NCBI RefSeq assembly: GCF_000964005.1
Contig: NZ_JXYP01000010.1
Span: 62,001 to 126,000, forward strand
Length of the DNA: 64,000 nucleotides
Source: Williamsia herbipolensis
Lineage (GTDB): Bacteria; Actinomycetota; Actinomycetes; Mycobacteriales; Mycobacteriaceae
Direction: 5' to 3'
A program made the position numbers and the translations under genes. The notes under the pieces were generated by a model that was not told the DNA's origin, searched no databases, and saw only the letters and a list, made by a program, of their open reading frames with translations. Positions 33,643 through 44,400 of this stretch are shown piece after piece (positions within the stretch are counted from its first letter, which is position 1; each line of letters begins with the position of its first letter).

Positions 33643-36600
33643 GGCTCAGGTCCAGTCGCGTTGTCGATGTCGTAGATCGGGCCGACGACGTAAGTCGCGG
33701 ACGCCTTAGTGAGCGGCTGTCGCGGAGTTCTCCCGGGGTTCACTTGACGAATAGAGATGTTCCGGCGGCGCGTACGTTCTGCGCGAGCGAACTCGGCGCG
33801 TTCGATCAGCTGTGCTCGTTCGGCGGCAAGACGCTCATCACGCGAGCGTGCGGTGTCCTCAGTGTGGCGGGCGGTGGCTACCTCGGCGGCAAGGGCGGTG
33901 GTGTCGGCTGCCCGGCTCGTCGCTGCGGCCCAAGCGTTCTCAGGGAGCCCGGTAGCGGCGGCGGTGACCTCGGCGTGGGCGCGCACAGTGGCGAGGCGCT
34001 GTGCGCTGGTCTGGACCTCGCGGGTCAGGTCATTGACCCGTGTGTGGGCCGCAGGCCGCTCGCGGCGGCGGGCGGCAGCCAAAGTGTTCTGCGCGGCGAC
34101 GAGCTGGCGGCGCAGGGCGTCGTGGTCGTCGCGGGCGGTGTCGTGATCGCGGGCAGCAGCTGTGGCCTCAGCGATGGCGGCCGCGGTGCGGTGGAGTTGG
34201 TCGTGGTCGGCCCGGACGTCGGCGACTCGGCTGGTTGCGCCGCGACGACGGTAGAGGGCCATGTCGGATTCCACGCGGGCCAGGCGAGTGCGGGCCGTGG
34301 TGATCTCGGCCGACAGTTCGCTGTCGGTGAGCGCCCTGAGCGGATCGGCGGGCGCCGCGGTGGTGATCTGCAGTTCCACCGCGGCCGGCTCTGCGGTGGT
34401 GTCGGCGACGGGAATGTCGGTGAGGTGACGGTCGGTGGTGGCGTGGCGGCGGGCCAGGGCGTTGTCGATGCGCCAGAGCTGGTTGGCGAGTTGGTCGCGG
34501 GTGTCGCGCAGTTCGGTGAGTTCGTCGATGTCGATCGACCGTGCGGTGTGGGTGATGAGGTTGATGTCGTCGTCGGTGACGGGTCCGCCGGTGGCCGTGC
34601 ACACCTCGGTGTGGGCGGTGACGGCGGCGTCGAGGCGTGCCCGGCAGTCGTCGAGCCATGCGGTTGCAGCGGCGATGCGCATTGCGGTCAGGTCGGCGTC
34701 GGCGGCTCGCCGTAGTTCGGCGAGCTCGTCGCCGGCGTCGTCATCGACGGTGGGCGCGGGGGTGGTGAGTTGTTCCGCGGCGAGGTCGGCGTCGACCCAT
34801 TCGGCGTGGGCGGTTTCCACGGCGACTCGGGTGTCGCGTTGGGTGTCTTGGCGTTCGCGCAGCGCCAGGACCATCGGGATAGTCGCCTTCTCGTGGCGGC
34901 CACCGAATCCACCGGTTTCGGCTTGTTGTTCCCAGGCGGCCGAGGCTGCTGCTGCGGCGTCGGCGTGCTGGGCGGCGATCTCGTAGCGATCGGCGATGAG
35001 GGTCGCGACGTCGGTGGCGACCTGCGGGCCGGGCAGGGGCGCGGCGATGGTGAAGTCGGTGAACCCGAGGTCGTCGTAGTGGTCGACATCGGTATCGGAG
35101 CCGGTGTCGCCGACGGTGTCGCTGGGGTCTTCGGCGACGACGGCGTCAAGGTAGGCGTCGTCGGCCAAACCCAGGGCGTCGAGTTCGTCGATGACGTCGA
35201 TGCCCTGGGCCTGATGGGTGTCGGGGTAGGCGACGAGTGCGCGTTCTTCTTCCTCGGCAGTCAGCGGCGTCTGGACCGGTAGCGGGATGGCCGGTGCGGT
35301 AGCGGCGGCGGTGAGCAGGTCGACGCGGATAGCCAACAGGTGTGCGTAGTCGCCGGGGCGGACGGTGTGGGCGGGGTCGCTCGCGCCGCCGGCGTGGAGC
35401 AGTTCGTCGGCGGTGGCCAGCAGCTCGTGCGGCGTCCACGGCGTGGCTGCCGTGGCGGTGGTGATGGCCGAGACGAGGTCGGGCCAGGCGGCGCTGGTGG
35501 TGATGGTCGCGGCGCTCTGGTCGCCGACGATGGCCTCGAGGTCGGCAACCCAGTCCGGGCGCAGCTCGTGGGGGCCGGTCGGGTCGGTGCCCAGGGTTGC
35601 CGATACCCGCCACCACAGGGCGGAGGCGGGCATCTCGGTGGGCAGCGGCGCGGTCTCGGCTGCCTCGCGGAATGCGGTGGTGGGGTCGTTTCCGGTGCGG
35701 GCGGCGGTGTCGAGGTGTTCGGCGAGGTCGGGCCAGAACGGGTCGCGGCGCAGGTGTGGGTCGATGGAGTCGGCGAGGGTGTTCCAGCGGGCGAGGTCGG
35801 TGTGGGTGTCGATGTGCGCGGCCGCGGCGATGTTGAGGCGTTGTTGGGTGCGTCGTGTTGCGGCGGCGTAGTGGTCGGGACCGGTGGGGCGGCGGTCGGT
35901 GTCGTCGACACCGGTTGCGGCGCGGAACACGGCGATCTCGGCGAGCAGTGTCCGGTCGGTGTCGCCGCTGAGGAAGGGGCGTGCCCAGCGGGGTGCGGTG
36001 GTGGCGTCCCATTGTCCGACGGTGTCGGTGATCGCCGCGGACAGCTCAGTGATTCGTGCCGCCCGCGCCGACAGGTAGCGGTCCCAGGTCTGGTCGGTGG
36101 CCAGGGCGGCGGGGATGGTCGGTAGCCATGCCAGTGGCGGCCGACTCGGGTGCGGGCGGGTCACGGCGTCGAGGCGCCAGTCCAGGACGGCGGCGACGTC
36201 GGCGGCGGTGCCGATTTCGCGGGCGGTGTACGCCGCGGTCAGTGCTTCGACGGGGTCGGTGCCGTCGACGGCGAGGGTTGCCAGGTGCTTGCGCAGTACC
36301 GGCCATGCTGGGGCGTCGGTGAGCTGCGGGTGCAGGGTGTTGGCGGCGGTGTCGATGCGGGTGAGTTCGTCGGCGCCGACGCGTTGTTCGCAGGCAGCGC
36401 CGACGGCGTCGGCGTAGGCGGCGGTCGCCCCGGCGAGGCGGGTGAAGGGGTCGAGGGCGTCACGGGCGGTGGAGGTGGCCGAGGTCTGCGACTCGTCGCG
36501 TGCGAGGACCGCGGTCAGGATTTCCAGGCCGGTGTCGGGGGTGCGGGCTTTGGGGGTGGTGACCTTGTGGGGATCGGTTTCGGCGGTCGAGAGGTAGATG

Positions 36601-39557
36601 TGGTTGGCCGCGCGGCCGCGGGTCATCGCGACGTAGAGCAGTTGCTTGGACAGGCTGTCGGAGCCGACGACGTGGCAGGTGTCAGCGGTCATGCCCTGGG
36701 CGGCGTGGATGGTCGAGGCGTAGCCGAGGGTGACGTTGTCGGTGACGTAGTCGGCGGGCAGGGCGATGGTGCGGCCGAGGTCGAGGTGGCGTGCGGTGAG
36801 CGCCCCGCCGGCGGAGACGCTGGTGATTTCCCAGCGGTCGCCGTTGCGGACCCAGTCCGTCGCCGACAGGCGCAGGTCTCGTTTGTTGCGGCGGGTGCAG
36901 ATGATGTCGCCGGCCGATCCGGTCAGGCCGTCGGCCAGGCGCACGGACCGTTCCCGGTGCGCGGTGGGGGTGGCTGCGAGGCGGTCGGCGCGGGCACGTT
37001 CGTTGAGAGCGTTGACGGTGTCGCGGGTGGGCGCGAGCATCACCGCGTCGCGGCCCTCGGCCCGGTCGGTGGACCACGCGGTGTACGCCTGGTCGGCGGC
37101 CACGGCGTCGGCGCCGATGTGGATGCGGTGGGCGTCTGCGTAGAAACCCAGGCCTGCCGGGTCGCCGGATCGCAGCGCCAGCGACGCCGCGCCCTCGGCG
37201 GGATCGCGGAACCGCACGACGTCGGACAGCGTTAGTGCGCCGGTCTCGTGGGCGACGTCGCGCAACACACCGCCGGCGGAGATCGAGGCGAGCTGTTGGT
37301 CGTCGCCGACGAGGCGGACGCTGCCTCCGGCGGCGAGGACGTGGCCCACGACGGTGTCGAGGTCGGCGGTCCCGGACATGCCCGCTTCGTCGATCACCAG
37401 CAGGGTGGTGTGGTCGATGCTGCGGTACCAGTCGGGCTCGGGGTTCTGGGGGCGTCCGTTGGCGACCCGGTCGCGGTCGTCGGTGACGAGGCTGACGAGC
37501 TTGGCGACGGTGTCGGTTTGGGTGCCGAGCTCGTCGCGCAGGATCGCCGCGGCGGCGGCGGTCGGTGCTAGACCCAACACGGTGCCGCCGCTGTCGGTCC
37601 ACGCGGAGGCCAGGGTGCGCATGGCGGTGGTCTTGCCGGTGCCGGCGGGGGCGAGGGCGACCTGGACGCGCCGCCCGGAGGTGGCGAGTTCACGGACCAT
37701 CGCCGACTGTCCGGCGTTGAGTTCGCGGTCGTTGGCGGCCTGCTCGAGGAGCGCGATTTCGACGGTGTGCGGATCAATGGTGCGGCCGTCGGTGCGGCGG
37801 GCGGCGGCGATAATGCGCCGTTCGGCGGAGACGATGGCCTCTGTGGTGAATAGGTCGGTGTCGTGGGTGGTGTAGATGCTCGCACCGTCGGCGCGCCGCA
37901 GTACCGCTGGTTCGTTGAGGTCGCCGTCGAGGCGTGATGATGCGCACGCGATCGCCGTGTCGGGCCCGCACGCGGTGGCCACGATCGCCTCCACGGCGGG
38001 GCTGATGGCGTCCGCGGTCAGCGTCTCGTTGCCGCGTAGGACTCGCTCGGCTTCGGCGCGCAGATGTGGGCGCGACCATCGTGCGCGGGTCGCCGACACG
38101 GTGGCGGTCACGTCGTTCGCGTAGCGGGCGATCGCCTCCTGGTCGAGGTGATCGGAGAGGACCGGGCGGGGTGTTCCCGCGGCCACTCCGGTGGTCTCGG
38201 CCAGCATCGCTGCCACGCCCGGTGCGCCCCCGAGGACGTGCTCGGCCTGGCTGCGCCACTCGCTGCGCTGCTCGGCCAGCGACCGTGGCTCGTGCTTGGC
38301 GGCACGTGTCTCCAAGGTGGCCCGTTGAGCCAGATCGAACGCCTCGGTGGTGGTCGGTTCACGACCGTGTGCGGCCTGGAACTCCTGCGACAGCTCGGCG
38401 GTGCGGTCGGTGATCGCGGCCCGGCGACTCGACCATGCTTCGATCAGGGTGGTCGGCACACCGACGACCTCGCGGACAGTGCGCTTGTTGCGGTCGGCCA
38501 CAGCGACGTCGTCGAATGCGAAGCCCAGGCGCTCACGGCAGTGCGCTTCGAGGCGCGAGTTGTAGACCTCCGAGGCCGAGACAGCGGCCTTGTGGAGCGG
38601 TCGGCCGTCGAGCGCCATCCATCGTTTGATGCCTGCGGCGTCGGTGACGCGGACCTTGTTCGACACCGTGACGTGGGTGTGGAGGTCGGGGTCGCCGGCG
38701 CGCGAGTCGCGGTGGGTGAACGCCGCCGCGATAAGGCCGTCGGAGTCGACCTGGGCGACACCGCCGGTGCCAAGTCGGGAGAACGTGGCTTCCTTCTCGA
38801 TGAACGCCACAGCGTCGGCGACGGCGTCTGCGTGGGCCTTCTCGATGGCCTGCGCCATCTCGCGCGGAACGATCGCCCACACCGCTGACACCGATTTCAC
38901 CGGCGAGAACGTTAAGTCGTACCCGGCGACCGAGGACGCCTTGCGGCGGGTCTCGGTGGTGATGAAGCTGGTTGCCTCACGGTCGTCGGCAGGGGCGCGC
39001 CCGTAGCGTTCGGTGAACATTTCCGTGGCCAGCACGGAGCGCAGTTCGGCCCGGACCTCGGCGGGGATCGGGGTGTTCCACTTGTTGCCTTCTGCGCGGT
39101 TGTGTTCTCGGAACCGCACTGCGAGCCGCTGCACGAACTCCGGTGCGGTGTTGTCGTGGATCGCAAATTCCCGACCCAGCTTCGACGCATTGAGGGCGGC
39201 AGCAGCCGACCCGGACGCCTCGACGAACGCCCGCTCGATCGCGTCGGCATTCGGGTGACGGCCTTCACCGAACAACGCCTTCATCTGCGCCTCGGTGACC
39301 TGGCTTCCGTACGCGACGACGCGAGCATCCGCGTCAGGTCGAGCGGGCGGCTGGTAACCGGGGCGAGCTCCGGCGGGGGAGATGGCCGGCTCTGCCAGGC
39401 CAGCGAGTCCCGACCCCATCCACACGCCCGGCGACTCGCCTTTGGCCGAGTAGTAGTCGGCCAGAGATACCTGGCCCTTGTCGGTCGCGTCCATCGCTGC
39501 AACCTGCTTGGTGAGGTACGTGTACCCGTCACCCGCGGTGAGTTTGTGCAGCGACAT
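33639..39557 (-). CDS. MobF-family relaxase-helicase (TraA/TrwC-TraI-like)
   Basis: A 1972-residue conjugative relaxase that should nick and lead the transferred strand. The N-terminus LHKLTAGDGYTYL carries candidate catalytic tyrosines (also a Tyr pair near residue 36); the metal-binding histidines are in AAFTHRDSR and DPDLHTHVTV (about residue 292). A RecD/TraI-type helicase follows, with Walker A APAGTGKTT (about 640), LLVIDEAGMSG, and the late motif TIHAAQGMT (about 957). The last 900 residues are Ala/Thr-rich and helical. An ATG at 39557 follows a GTG at 39560; either may start it. Opposite orientation to the T4SS operon. Confidence 0.9.
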   Translation of the reverse strand: MSLHKLTAGDGYTYLTKQVAAMDATDKGQVSLADYYSAKGESPGVWMGSGLAGLAEPAISPAGARPGYQPPARPDADARVVAYGSQVTEAQMKALFGEGRHPNADAIERAFVEASGSAAAALNASKLGREFAIHDNTAPEFVQRLAVRFREHNRAEGNKWNTPIPAEVRAELRSVLATEMFTERYGRAPADDREATSFITTETRRKASSVAGYDLTFSPVKSVSAVWAIVPREMAQAIEKAHADAVADAVAFIEKEATFSRLGTGGVAQVDSDGLIAAAFTHRDSRAGDPDLHTHVTVSNKVRVTDAAGIKRWMALDGRPLHKAAVSASEVYNSRLEAHCRERLGFAFDDVAVADRNKRTVREVVGVPTTLIEAWSSRRAAITDRTAELSQEFQAAHGREPTTTEAFDLAQRATLETRAAKHEPRSLAEQRSEWRSQAEHVLGGAPGVAAMLAETTGVAAGTPRPVLSDHLDQEAIARYANDVTATVSATRARWSRPHLRAEAERVLRGNETLTADAISPAVEAIVATACGPDTAIACASSRLDGDLNEPAVLRRADGASIYTTHDTDLFTTEAIVSAERRIIAAARRTDGRTIDPHTVEIALLEQAANDRELNAGQSAMVRELATSGRRVQVALAPAGTGKTTAMRTLASAWTDSGGTVLGLAPTAAAAAILRDELGTQTDTVAKLVSLVTDDRDRVANGRPQNPEPDWYRSIDHTTLLVIDEAGMSGTADLDTVVGHVLAAGGSVRLVGDDQQLASISAGGVLRDVAHETGALTLSDVVRFRDPAEGAASLALRSGDPAGLGFYADAHRIHIGADAVAADQAYTAWSTDRAEGRDAVMLAPTRDTVNALNERARADRLAATPTAHRERSVRLADGLTGSAGDIICTRRNKRDLRLSATDWVRNGDRWEITSVSAGGALTARHLDLGRTIALPADYVTDNVTLGYASTIHAAQGMTADTCHVVGSDSLSKQLLYVAMTRGRAANHIYLSTAETDPHKVTTPKARTPDTGLEILTAVLARDESQTSATSTARDALDPFTRLAGATAAYADAVGAACEQRVGADELTRIDTAANTLHPQLTDAPAWPVLRKHLATLAVDGTDPVEALTAAYTAREIGTAADVAAVLDWRLDAVTRPHPSRPPLAWLPTIPAALATDQTWDRYLSARAARITELSAAITDTVGQWDATTAPRWARPFLSGDTDRTLLAEIAVFRAATGVDDTDRRPTGPDHYAAATRRTQQRLNIAAAAHIDTHTDLARWNTLADSIDPHLRRDPFWPDLAEHLDTAARTGNDPTTAFREAAETAPLPTEMPASALWWRVSATLGTDPTGPHELRPDWVADLEAIVGDQSAATITTSAAWPDLVSAITTATAATPWTPHELLATADELLHAGGASDPAHTVRPGDYAHLLAIRVDLLTAAATAPAIPLPVQTPLTAEEEERALVAYPDTHQAQGIDVIDELDALGLADDAYLDAVVAEDPSDTVGDTGSDTDVDHYDDLGFTDFTIAAPLPGPQVATDVATLIADRYEIAAQHADAAAAASAAWEQQAETGGFGGRHEKATIPMVLALRERQDTQRDTRVAVETAHAEWVDADLAAEQLTTPAPTVDDDAGDELAELRRAADADLTAMRIAAATAWLDDCRARLDAAVTAHTEVCTATGGPVTDDDINLITHTARSIDIDELTELRDTRDQLANQLWRIDNALARRHATTDRHLTDIPVADTTAEPAAVELQITTAAPADPLRALTDSELSAEITTARTRLARVESDMALYRRRGATSRVADVRADHDQLHRTAAAIAEATAAARDHDTARDDHDALRRQLVAAQNTLAAARRRERPAAHTRVNDLTREVQTSAQRLATVRAHAEVTAAATGLPENAWAAATSRAADTTALAAEVATARHTEDTARSRDERLAAERAQLIERAEFARAERTRRRNISIRQVNPGRTPRQPLTKASATYVVGPIYDIDNATGPEP

Positions 39558-39560
39558 CAC

Positions 39561-39803
39561 GGCGCGAACCTACCGCGCTATCGATGGGCTCACAACCGTT
39601 GCGTTACAACGTCTTTACCTTAGTGCAAGAGGTGTGTGGTGAATGGCTTGAATTTGTTTGGGGAGGCGTTGACCTGGTGACCGAGGGTTGTATGTCGCTT
39701 GAGGATGGCGTCAATGGTTCGATTCGTACTGAAGTCGATGTGCGAGCGATACAAGTGACTCACGTTGGGAGAGTTCGACTGTCTGTGGACGTAACCTTCC
39801 GGC
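39561..39803. promoter_or_regulatory. Intergenic region upstream of the relaxase, candidate transfer origin
   Basis: Divergent gap between the relaxase and a small gene. oriT of MobF systems usually lies near the relaxase gene. A small inverted repeat, CGTTG (39597-39601) and CAACG (39607-39611), and an AT-richer stretch are visible. There is no recognisable nic consensus, so the oriT call is inference. Confidence 0.3.
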
Positions 39804-40295
39804 ATGCCTTCGAGACAAACTGCTCAAGAAATCAGAAAGCGGGCACGAGAGCGTGCAGTGGCGGTGGCCGCGAGTCGAGAACGCTCCGCACGAGAGCTTT
39901 TCGATGAACTTAGAGCGAAGCAGCGTGCCCAGGCCAAGGCAAACGAGGATGACCTTGCCGCCTATTTCAGCGCGGAGGCCTCAATCGCCAACGCCGAGGA
40001 ACAGCTTGCTACTGCGAAGCGCGCTGGCATGATCGCGATGGCGGACGCGGCCCGGGCAATCGCCGCGCGCGAAGGAAGTGTCCGCGCCGCCGGTCAGATG
40101 CTAGGCATCCGGGCCAGCAGGGTCTCGACGCTTGTGAGGGCGAATGGCACCGATCGTCCTGACGCTGCGATCGCCGAGACGCAGAACTCGGCCATCGCGC
40201 CAGCCAAAGAACGGCTAGAGAGCGGTAGAGGGTCCGAGGGCAGCGCCTGCGCGATCCGCGAGGAAGACGAGCGGGCAACGGAGGAGCTGGCCTGA
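39804..40295 (+). CDS. Small accessory protein divergent from the relaxase
   Basis: A 163-residue highly charged helical protein. The first 60 residues are Arg/Glu/Ala-rich and coiled-coil-like; residues 88-115 (EGSVRAAGQMLGIRASRVST) look like a helix-turn-helix. Position and composition suggest a relaxosome accessory or regulator of the relaxase promoter. It could instead be a replication or plasmid-control factor. No family recognised with certainty. Confidence 0.55.
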   Translation: MPSRQTAQEIRKRARERAVAVAASRERSARELFDELRAKQRAQAKANEDDLAAYFSAEASIANAEEQLATAKRAGMIAMADAARAIAAREGSVRAAGQMLGIRASRVSTLVRANGTDRPDAAIAETQNSAIAPAKERLESGRGSEGSACAIREEDERATEELA

Positions 40296-40694
40296 AGCAA
40301 TTAGTTGCGAAGCGACCGAGCCGCGCGCTCGTTGTGGCGGTCTCCTGACGCCACCGAAGGCCGGGGTGTTGCGCAGAGCAGTCCAAGTGGTTGGTTCGGG
40401 GAAAATTCGACCGCGGCGATAGGCGCAAGGTCGCGCGTCCTCGGCCGGTACAACATTTTTCGTCGGCGCGGACGAGCCGGACCCGCGGGCGCTCAAGCGC
40501 CGTCTTGCTCGGGGCGAAGGAATTGCGATGGCCGCAGTCAGGTGAACTTTTACCGCATCTTCGCGGTTCTGGCCGGTGCTGCGTGGGTAAGACGCGGCTA
40601 CCAAAGCGCTCCAGGTCGGACGCTGAGTAGCCGTGGAGGAGAGGGCATACAACTGTCGTCTGGAGCGTGCAGGTTCTTACGTATCGGGGCGAAT
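40296..40694. other. Intergenic region without a supported gene
   Basis: About 400 bases between convergent genes. Several overlapping open frames occur on both strands; none has a ribosome site, sensible composition or motif. GC is lower than in the conjugation operon, and this may be a junction between the conjugation module and the restriction module. Confidence 0.4.
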
Positions 40695-40723
40695 TCACGA
40701 TTGTGGCCTGGACACAATCGTGA
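40695..40723. repeat. Perfect inverted repeat at the 3' end of the XRE gene
   Basis: Arms 40695-40705 and 40713-40723 (TCACGATTGTG and its complement) around a 7-base loop. It covers the last codons and stop of the XRE gene. It may act as a terminator-like hairpin for the restriction operon or as a binding site for the XRE protein itself. Confidence 0.55.
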
Positions 40724-40916
40724 CCGCTAGCCCGACCGCCGAGGTCACCTTGGCCAGCGTCGCTACCGAGACATCGTCGCCGCGTTCGATGCGCGCGATG
40801 GTCGGCCGCGACACCCCGGCTTCGTCACCCAGCTGCGTCTGAGACCACCCCCGTTCACGGCGGGCGTCTCGGACGGCATCACCGACGGACGCCAGGCTCA
40901 CGGCTGGGTCGGTCAT
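40695..40916 (-). CDS. Small XRE/HipB-like regulator at the end of the restriction operon
   Basis: A 73-residue Cro/C1-type helix-turn-helix protein (RDARRERGWSQTQLGDEAGV, then SRPTIARIERG). It is almost all DNA-binding domain. It follows the previous gene by two bases, so it is the last gene of the hsd operon and plausibly controls restriction gene expression like a C protein, to delay nuclease production on entry to a new host. That role is inference. Confidence 0.75.
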   Translation of the reverse strand: MTDPAVSLASVGDAVRDARRERGWSQTQLGDEAGVSRPTIARIERGDDVSVATLAKVTSAVGLAVTIVSRPQS

Positions 40917-40918
40917 CT

Positions 40919-41422
40919 CTACTCCGAGGGCTCAACGGGGCGGAACTTCCAGCCTCTTGCCTCAGCTTGAGCGAGCATTGCCTTCGCGACGAACAGACAG
41001 GAACCTCTGTCATCGGGAGGCACGTCGTTGAAGTCGACGTGCCCGTGGTCATCCGGACGATCGGCGTTCATCGAGTCATCCCACGCGGTGAGGGGTGTTC
41101 GACTGCCATTGGAGGACTTGATTTCCACGGACTCGACCTCGTCGACCGTCACGGCCAAGACTCCGGTTGGAGGCAGATACACCTTTCCCTTTTCGTCACA
41201 CCGCTTCTTGATGTGGGCCGCTCGGTCGGCGTAGGCCTGGTCGGGAGTCGTTGCGTCACCGCGCACGATGGACAGACGGTTGGAGTCCTGCTTGTCCGCG
41301 CTACTGAGATTGAACGCCTGCGGCGCGACAACCCCCTTGTCGTCGCACCAGGCGCTAATGATGGGGCGCAGAAGCTCGGTCTCGCCCGGTGTCACCCGCT
41401 CACGTGTCGCGTCTTCACTCAT
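40919..41422 (-). CDS. Protein of unknown function in the restriction operon
   Basis: A 167-residue soluble protein. ATG 41422 is chosen because it overlaps the hsdR stop by eight bases. The sequence is acidic, with a beta-rich middle (VYLPPTGVLAVTVDEVESVE) and a C-terminus ending FVAKAMLAQAEARGWKF. I do not recognise a family. Tight packing between hsdR and the XRE gene suggests a part in controlling restriction or modulating the type I complex. Confidence 0.65.
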   Translation of the reverse strand: MSEDATRERVTPGETELLRPIISAWCDDKGVVAPQAFNLSSADKQDSNRLSIVRGDATTPDQAYADRAAHIKKRCDEKGKVYLPPTGVLAVTVDEVESVEIKSSNGSRTPLTAWDDSMNADRPDDHGHVDFNDVPPDDRGSCLFVAKAMLAQAEARGWKFRPVEPSE

Positions 41423-44400
41423 GGCCGGCGTCATCCTCGATGAGCCACGCTGCGAGTCGATCAGTGAGGTCGGCGCCTGTCGGCACCGCTTCGTCTCGGA
41501 ACGTCCCGGCCGCGACGTCAGCGGTGTGGATGTAGAGCGCACCAGAGGGCTCGACTTCGATCGTCAGCTGATTCTCGGCGCGCGGCCAGTAAAAGCGCAC
41601 ACCACCTTCTTCGGTTGGGAAAACCGACCGCGTGACGTTGCCGAGGTCCTCCATCACGTCGATCACATGGGCGCCTCTATTGATCACCTCCGCTGAAATG
41701 GCTTGGCCGGAGTCACCGTCAACCCAGCCCTCCTCAAGAGAAGCCAAGGCGCCAATAGCCATGCGTGCGGTTCGCGCGTCTTCGGCATGGTCTGGGTCAG
41801 TCAGAACGCCGACAGGTCTGCGGTATTGCGTGTGGATGGTGTCCGCCGCGATGTCAGTGATCGCCTGCAGGAACGCTGGGTCCGTCATATACGACTGAAT
41901 CTCTCGCGCTTCACTGACCGTCTTCAACACAGCGAGACCGACAGCGCCGCTGAATCCCTCGGATGCCTTGAGCTGCGCGACGGTGTTGTTCTTCGCCATC
42001 GCCACAGCCTCCTCATTCGCGTCGAGAAAACCCCAGAACGTCGTGATGAACCCGGACACGCTCTCCGGGCTCACGTCGACCCCCTTGGCCTGGAACATCT
42101 CGTTGACCGTGTCGATGGCCTCGTCGAGCGGTCCCCGCTGCGGTATCCCGTCGCCGCCCTTGTGTTCTCCCTCGAAGGTGGGCAGCTTGATGCCTTCACT
42201 GCCACCCTCGCTCAGCGAGTGGTCCCCGCTGATCAAAGCCGGTACGAGTTTCACGCCCGAGAGCTGCACCCCCTCCAAGTAGCTGTCGTCGTAGTCCTCG
42301 CCGTCGGAGTGAAGGTTGCGCGCGAGCAAGGTCGCGAGAATCGCGCGACGAGCCAAATCCAGATCTTGGTAGTCAACGATCTGGCTGAGGAACTGCCAGG
42401 CGTTGCGGTAGCTGATTACGTCGGCGCGAAACCGCTCGAGTTCCTCCCGCTGCGGCTTGTCCTTGCTGAGCACGGCCTGCCGCATCTGACCGTTCCAGCG
42501 GTTCTTGATGGGCGCGAGGGCCGTGGCGATCGCCTCGCCGCCTAACTCGAAGCGGTAAGCGTCGACGACGGCGTTCATTTCGTCATACGAGTACACGTCT
42601 GCGGTGTCGAGGCGCTCGCCGATGGTGTAGAGGGAGTTGGGGTCGACGTCCCCTTCGACGTGGGCGTCGGAGTAGTAGAGCTTGAAATCCTTCTGGATGT
42701 TCGCCGGTGAGTTCCGGAAGTCCACGACCATCGGGGCGGTCTTGCCCGGGTAGGTGCGGTTGAGCCGCGAAAGAGTCTGAACCGTGGCGACACCGGTGAG
42801 CTTCTTGTCGACGTACATCGCCATTAGGCGCGGCTCATCAAAGCCGGTCTGGAACTTGTTGGCGACAATCAGAACCCGGTACTGGTCCTCGTCACGGAAC
42901 GCGCGGCCGACGTCGCTTCGGTTGTTGAGCGAGACTTCGGTGACCGAATCGCCGGTGTCCTCATCGACGAGTGAACCGGAGAACGCGACCAAGGTCTCCA
43001 TGTCGGTGTAGCCCTGATCGGCGAGGTAAGCATTCATCTTCTTCGACCAGTTGTATGCCTCGGGCCGTGAGCTGGTGACGACCATCGCACGTGCCTCACC
43101 GCCGAGCATGTCCATCACGTTCCGCCGAAAATGCTCGATGACCACACGCACCTTCTGCGCGATCGCGGTCGGGTGTAGCCGGGCAAATCGCACGATGTTG
43201 GTGACAGCCTCGCCGGTGTTGACGCGGATCTCTTGCTCGTCCTCCAGCGCGTTCTTCACCCGAAGAAACATGTCGTACGTCGAGTAGTTGGTGAGCACAT
43301 CGAGTATGAAGCCCTCCTCGATCGCCTGCGCCATGGTGTACGTGTCGAAGGCTTCCCAGCGGTCGTCGCGCTGGGTGCCGAACAGCCGCAGGGTCTTCGC
43401 CTTAGGTGTAGCGGTGAGCGCCACGAAGGTGATGTTGCTGGATGCGGCGATCGCCGAGTCCTTCGCCAGCAGCAGGTCATCAGCGCTGATGTTCTCGTCG
43501 TCCGATTCGAGGTCGAGGTCGACCAGGAGCTCCTTCAGCTTCTTCGCTGCGGAACCTGACTGCGAGGAGTGCGCCTCGTCAGCGATCACCGCCCAGTGTC
43601 GGCCGCGCAGTTCCTCTGTGTCCTCGATCAGCTTCATTACTTCGGGGAACGTCTGCAGGGTGCAGGTGATGATGTGGTCACCCTCGACGAGTGCCTTCTT
43701 CAGCTGGGGGGACTTCGCCCCCGACTTCTCGCCAACGCTGACGACCAAGCCCTTGCTGGACTGCACCAGATGCATGTCGTGGCGAATGTTCTCATCGAGC
43801 ACGTTGCGGTCGGTGACGACGATGACAGAGTCGAACGTTGACTGCGAGTCCACACTCATGTGCCGGATCAGCCGGTGGCTCAACCACGCAATCGTCTTTG
43901 TCTTGCCGGAGCCGGCCGAGTGCCAGACCAAGTAGCGCCCTCCCGTTCCGTTCGCCTCAATGGCGCCGACGACGCGTTCAACCGCGCGCAGCTGGTGGAA
44001 GCGCGGGAACACGAGCCGGCCGTCTCTCTTGCCGGACTTGCTCGGCTCAAACAGCGCGAAGTCCTTCAGGATGCGCATGACCATCGGGCGGGCGAGGATT
44101 TCGCGCCACAAATAGTCCGTCGACGAACCAGTACCCGAAGGCGGATTGCCCTCATGACCTTCGTTGCCCTGGTTGAAGGGCAAGAACACGGTGTCCTCGC
44201 CGTCCAGTTTCGTAGTCATGTAGACGAGGTCGTTCGACACTGCGAAGTGCACCAAGGCACGGCCGGGCGCGAGCAGCGGGCGATTCTTCCCGGGCCGGCG
44301 GTCCTCTTTGTACTGGCGGATCGCGTGGTTGACCGTCTGCGTGTTGTCTGTCTTCAGCTCCATTGTCACGACCGGCAGACCGTTGGCCGTGAGTACCACG

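Noticed and set aside
33432-34715. 427-codon plus-strand open frame inside the relaxase gene
   Set aside because: Gly/Val/Ala repeats typical of antisense to an Ala/Thr-rich helical protein.
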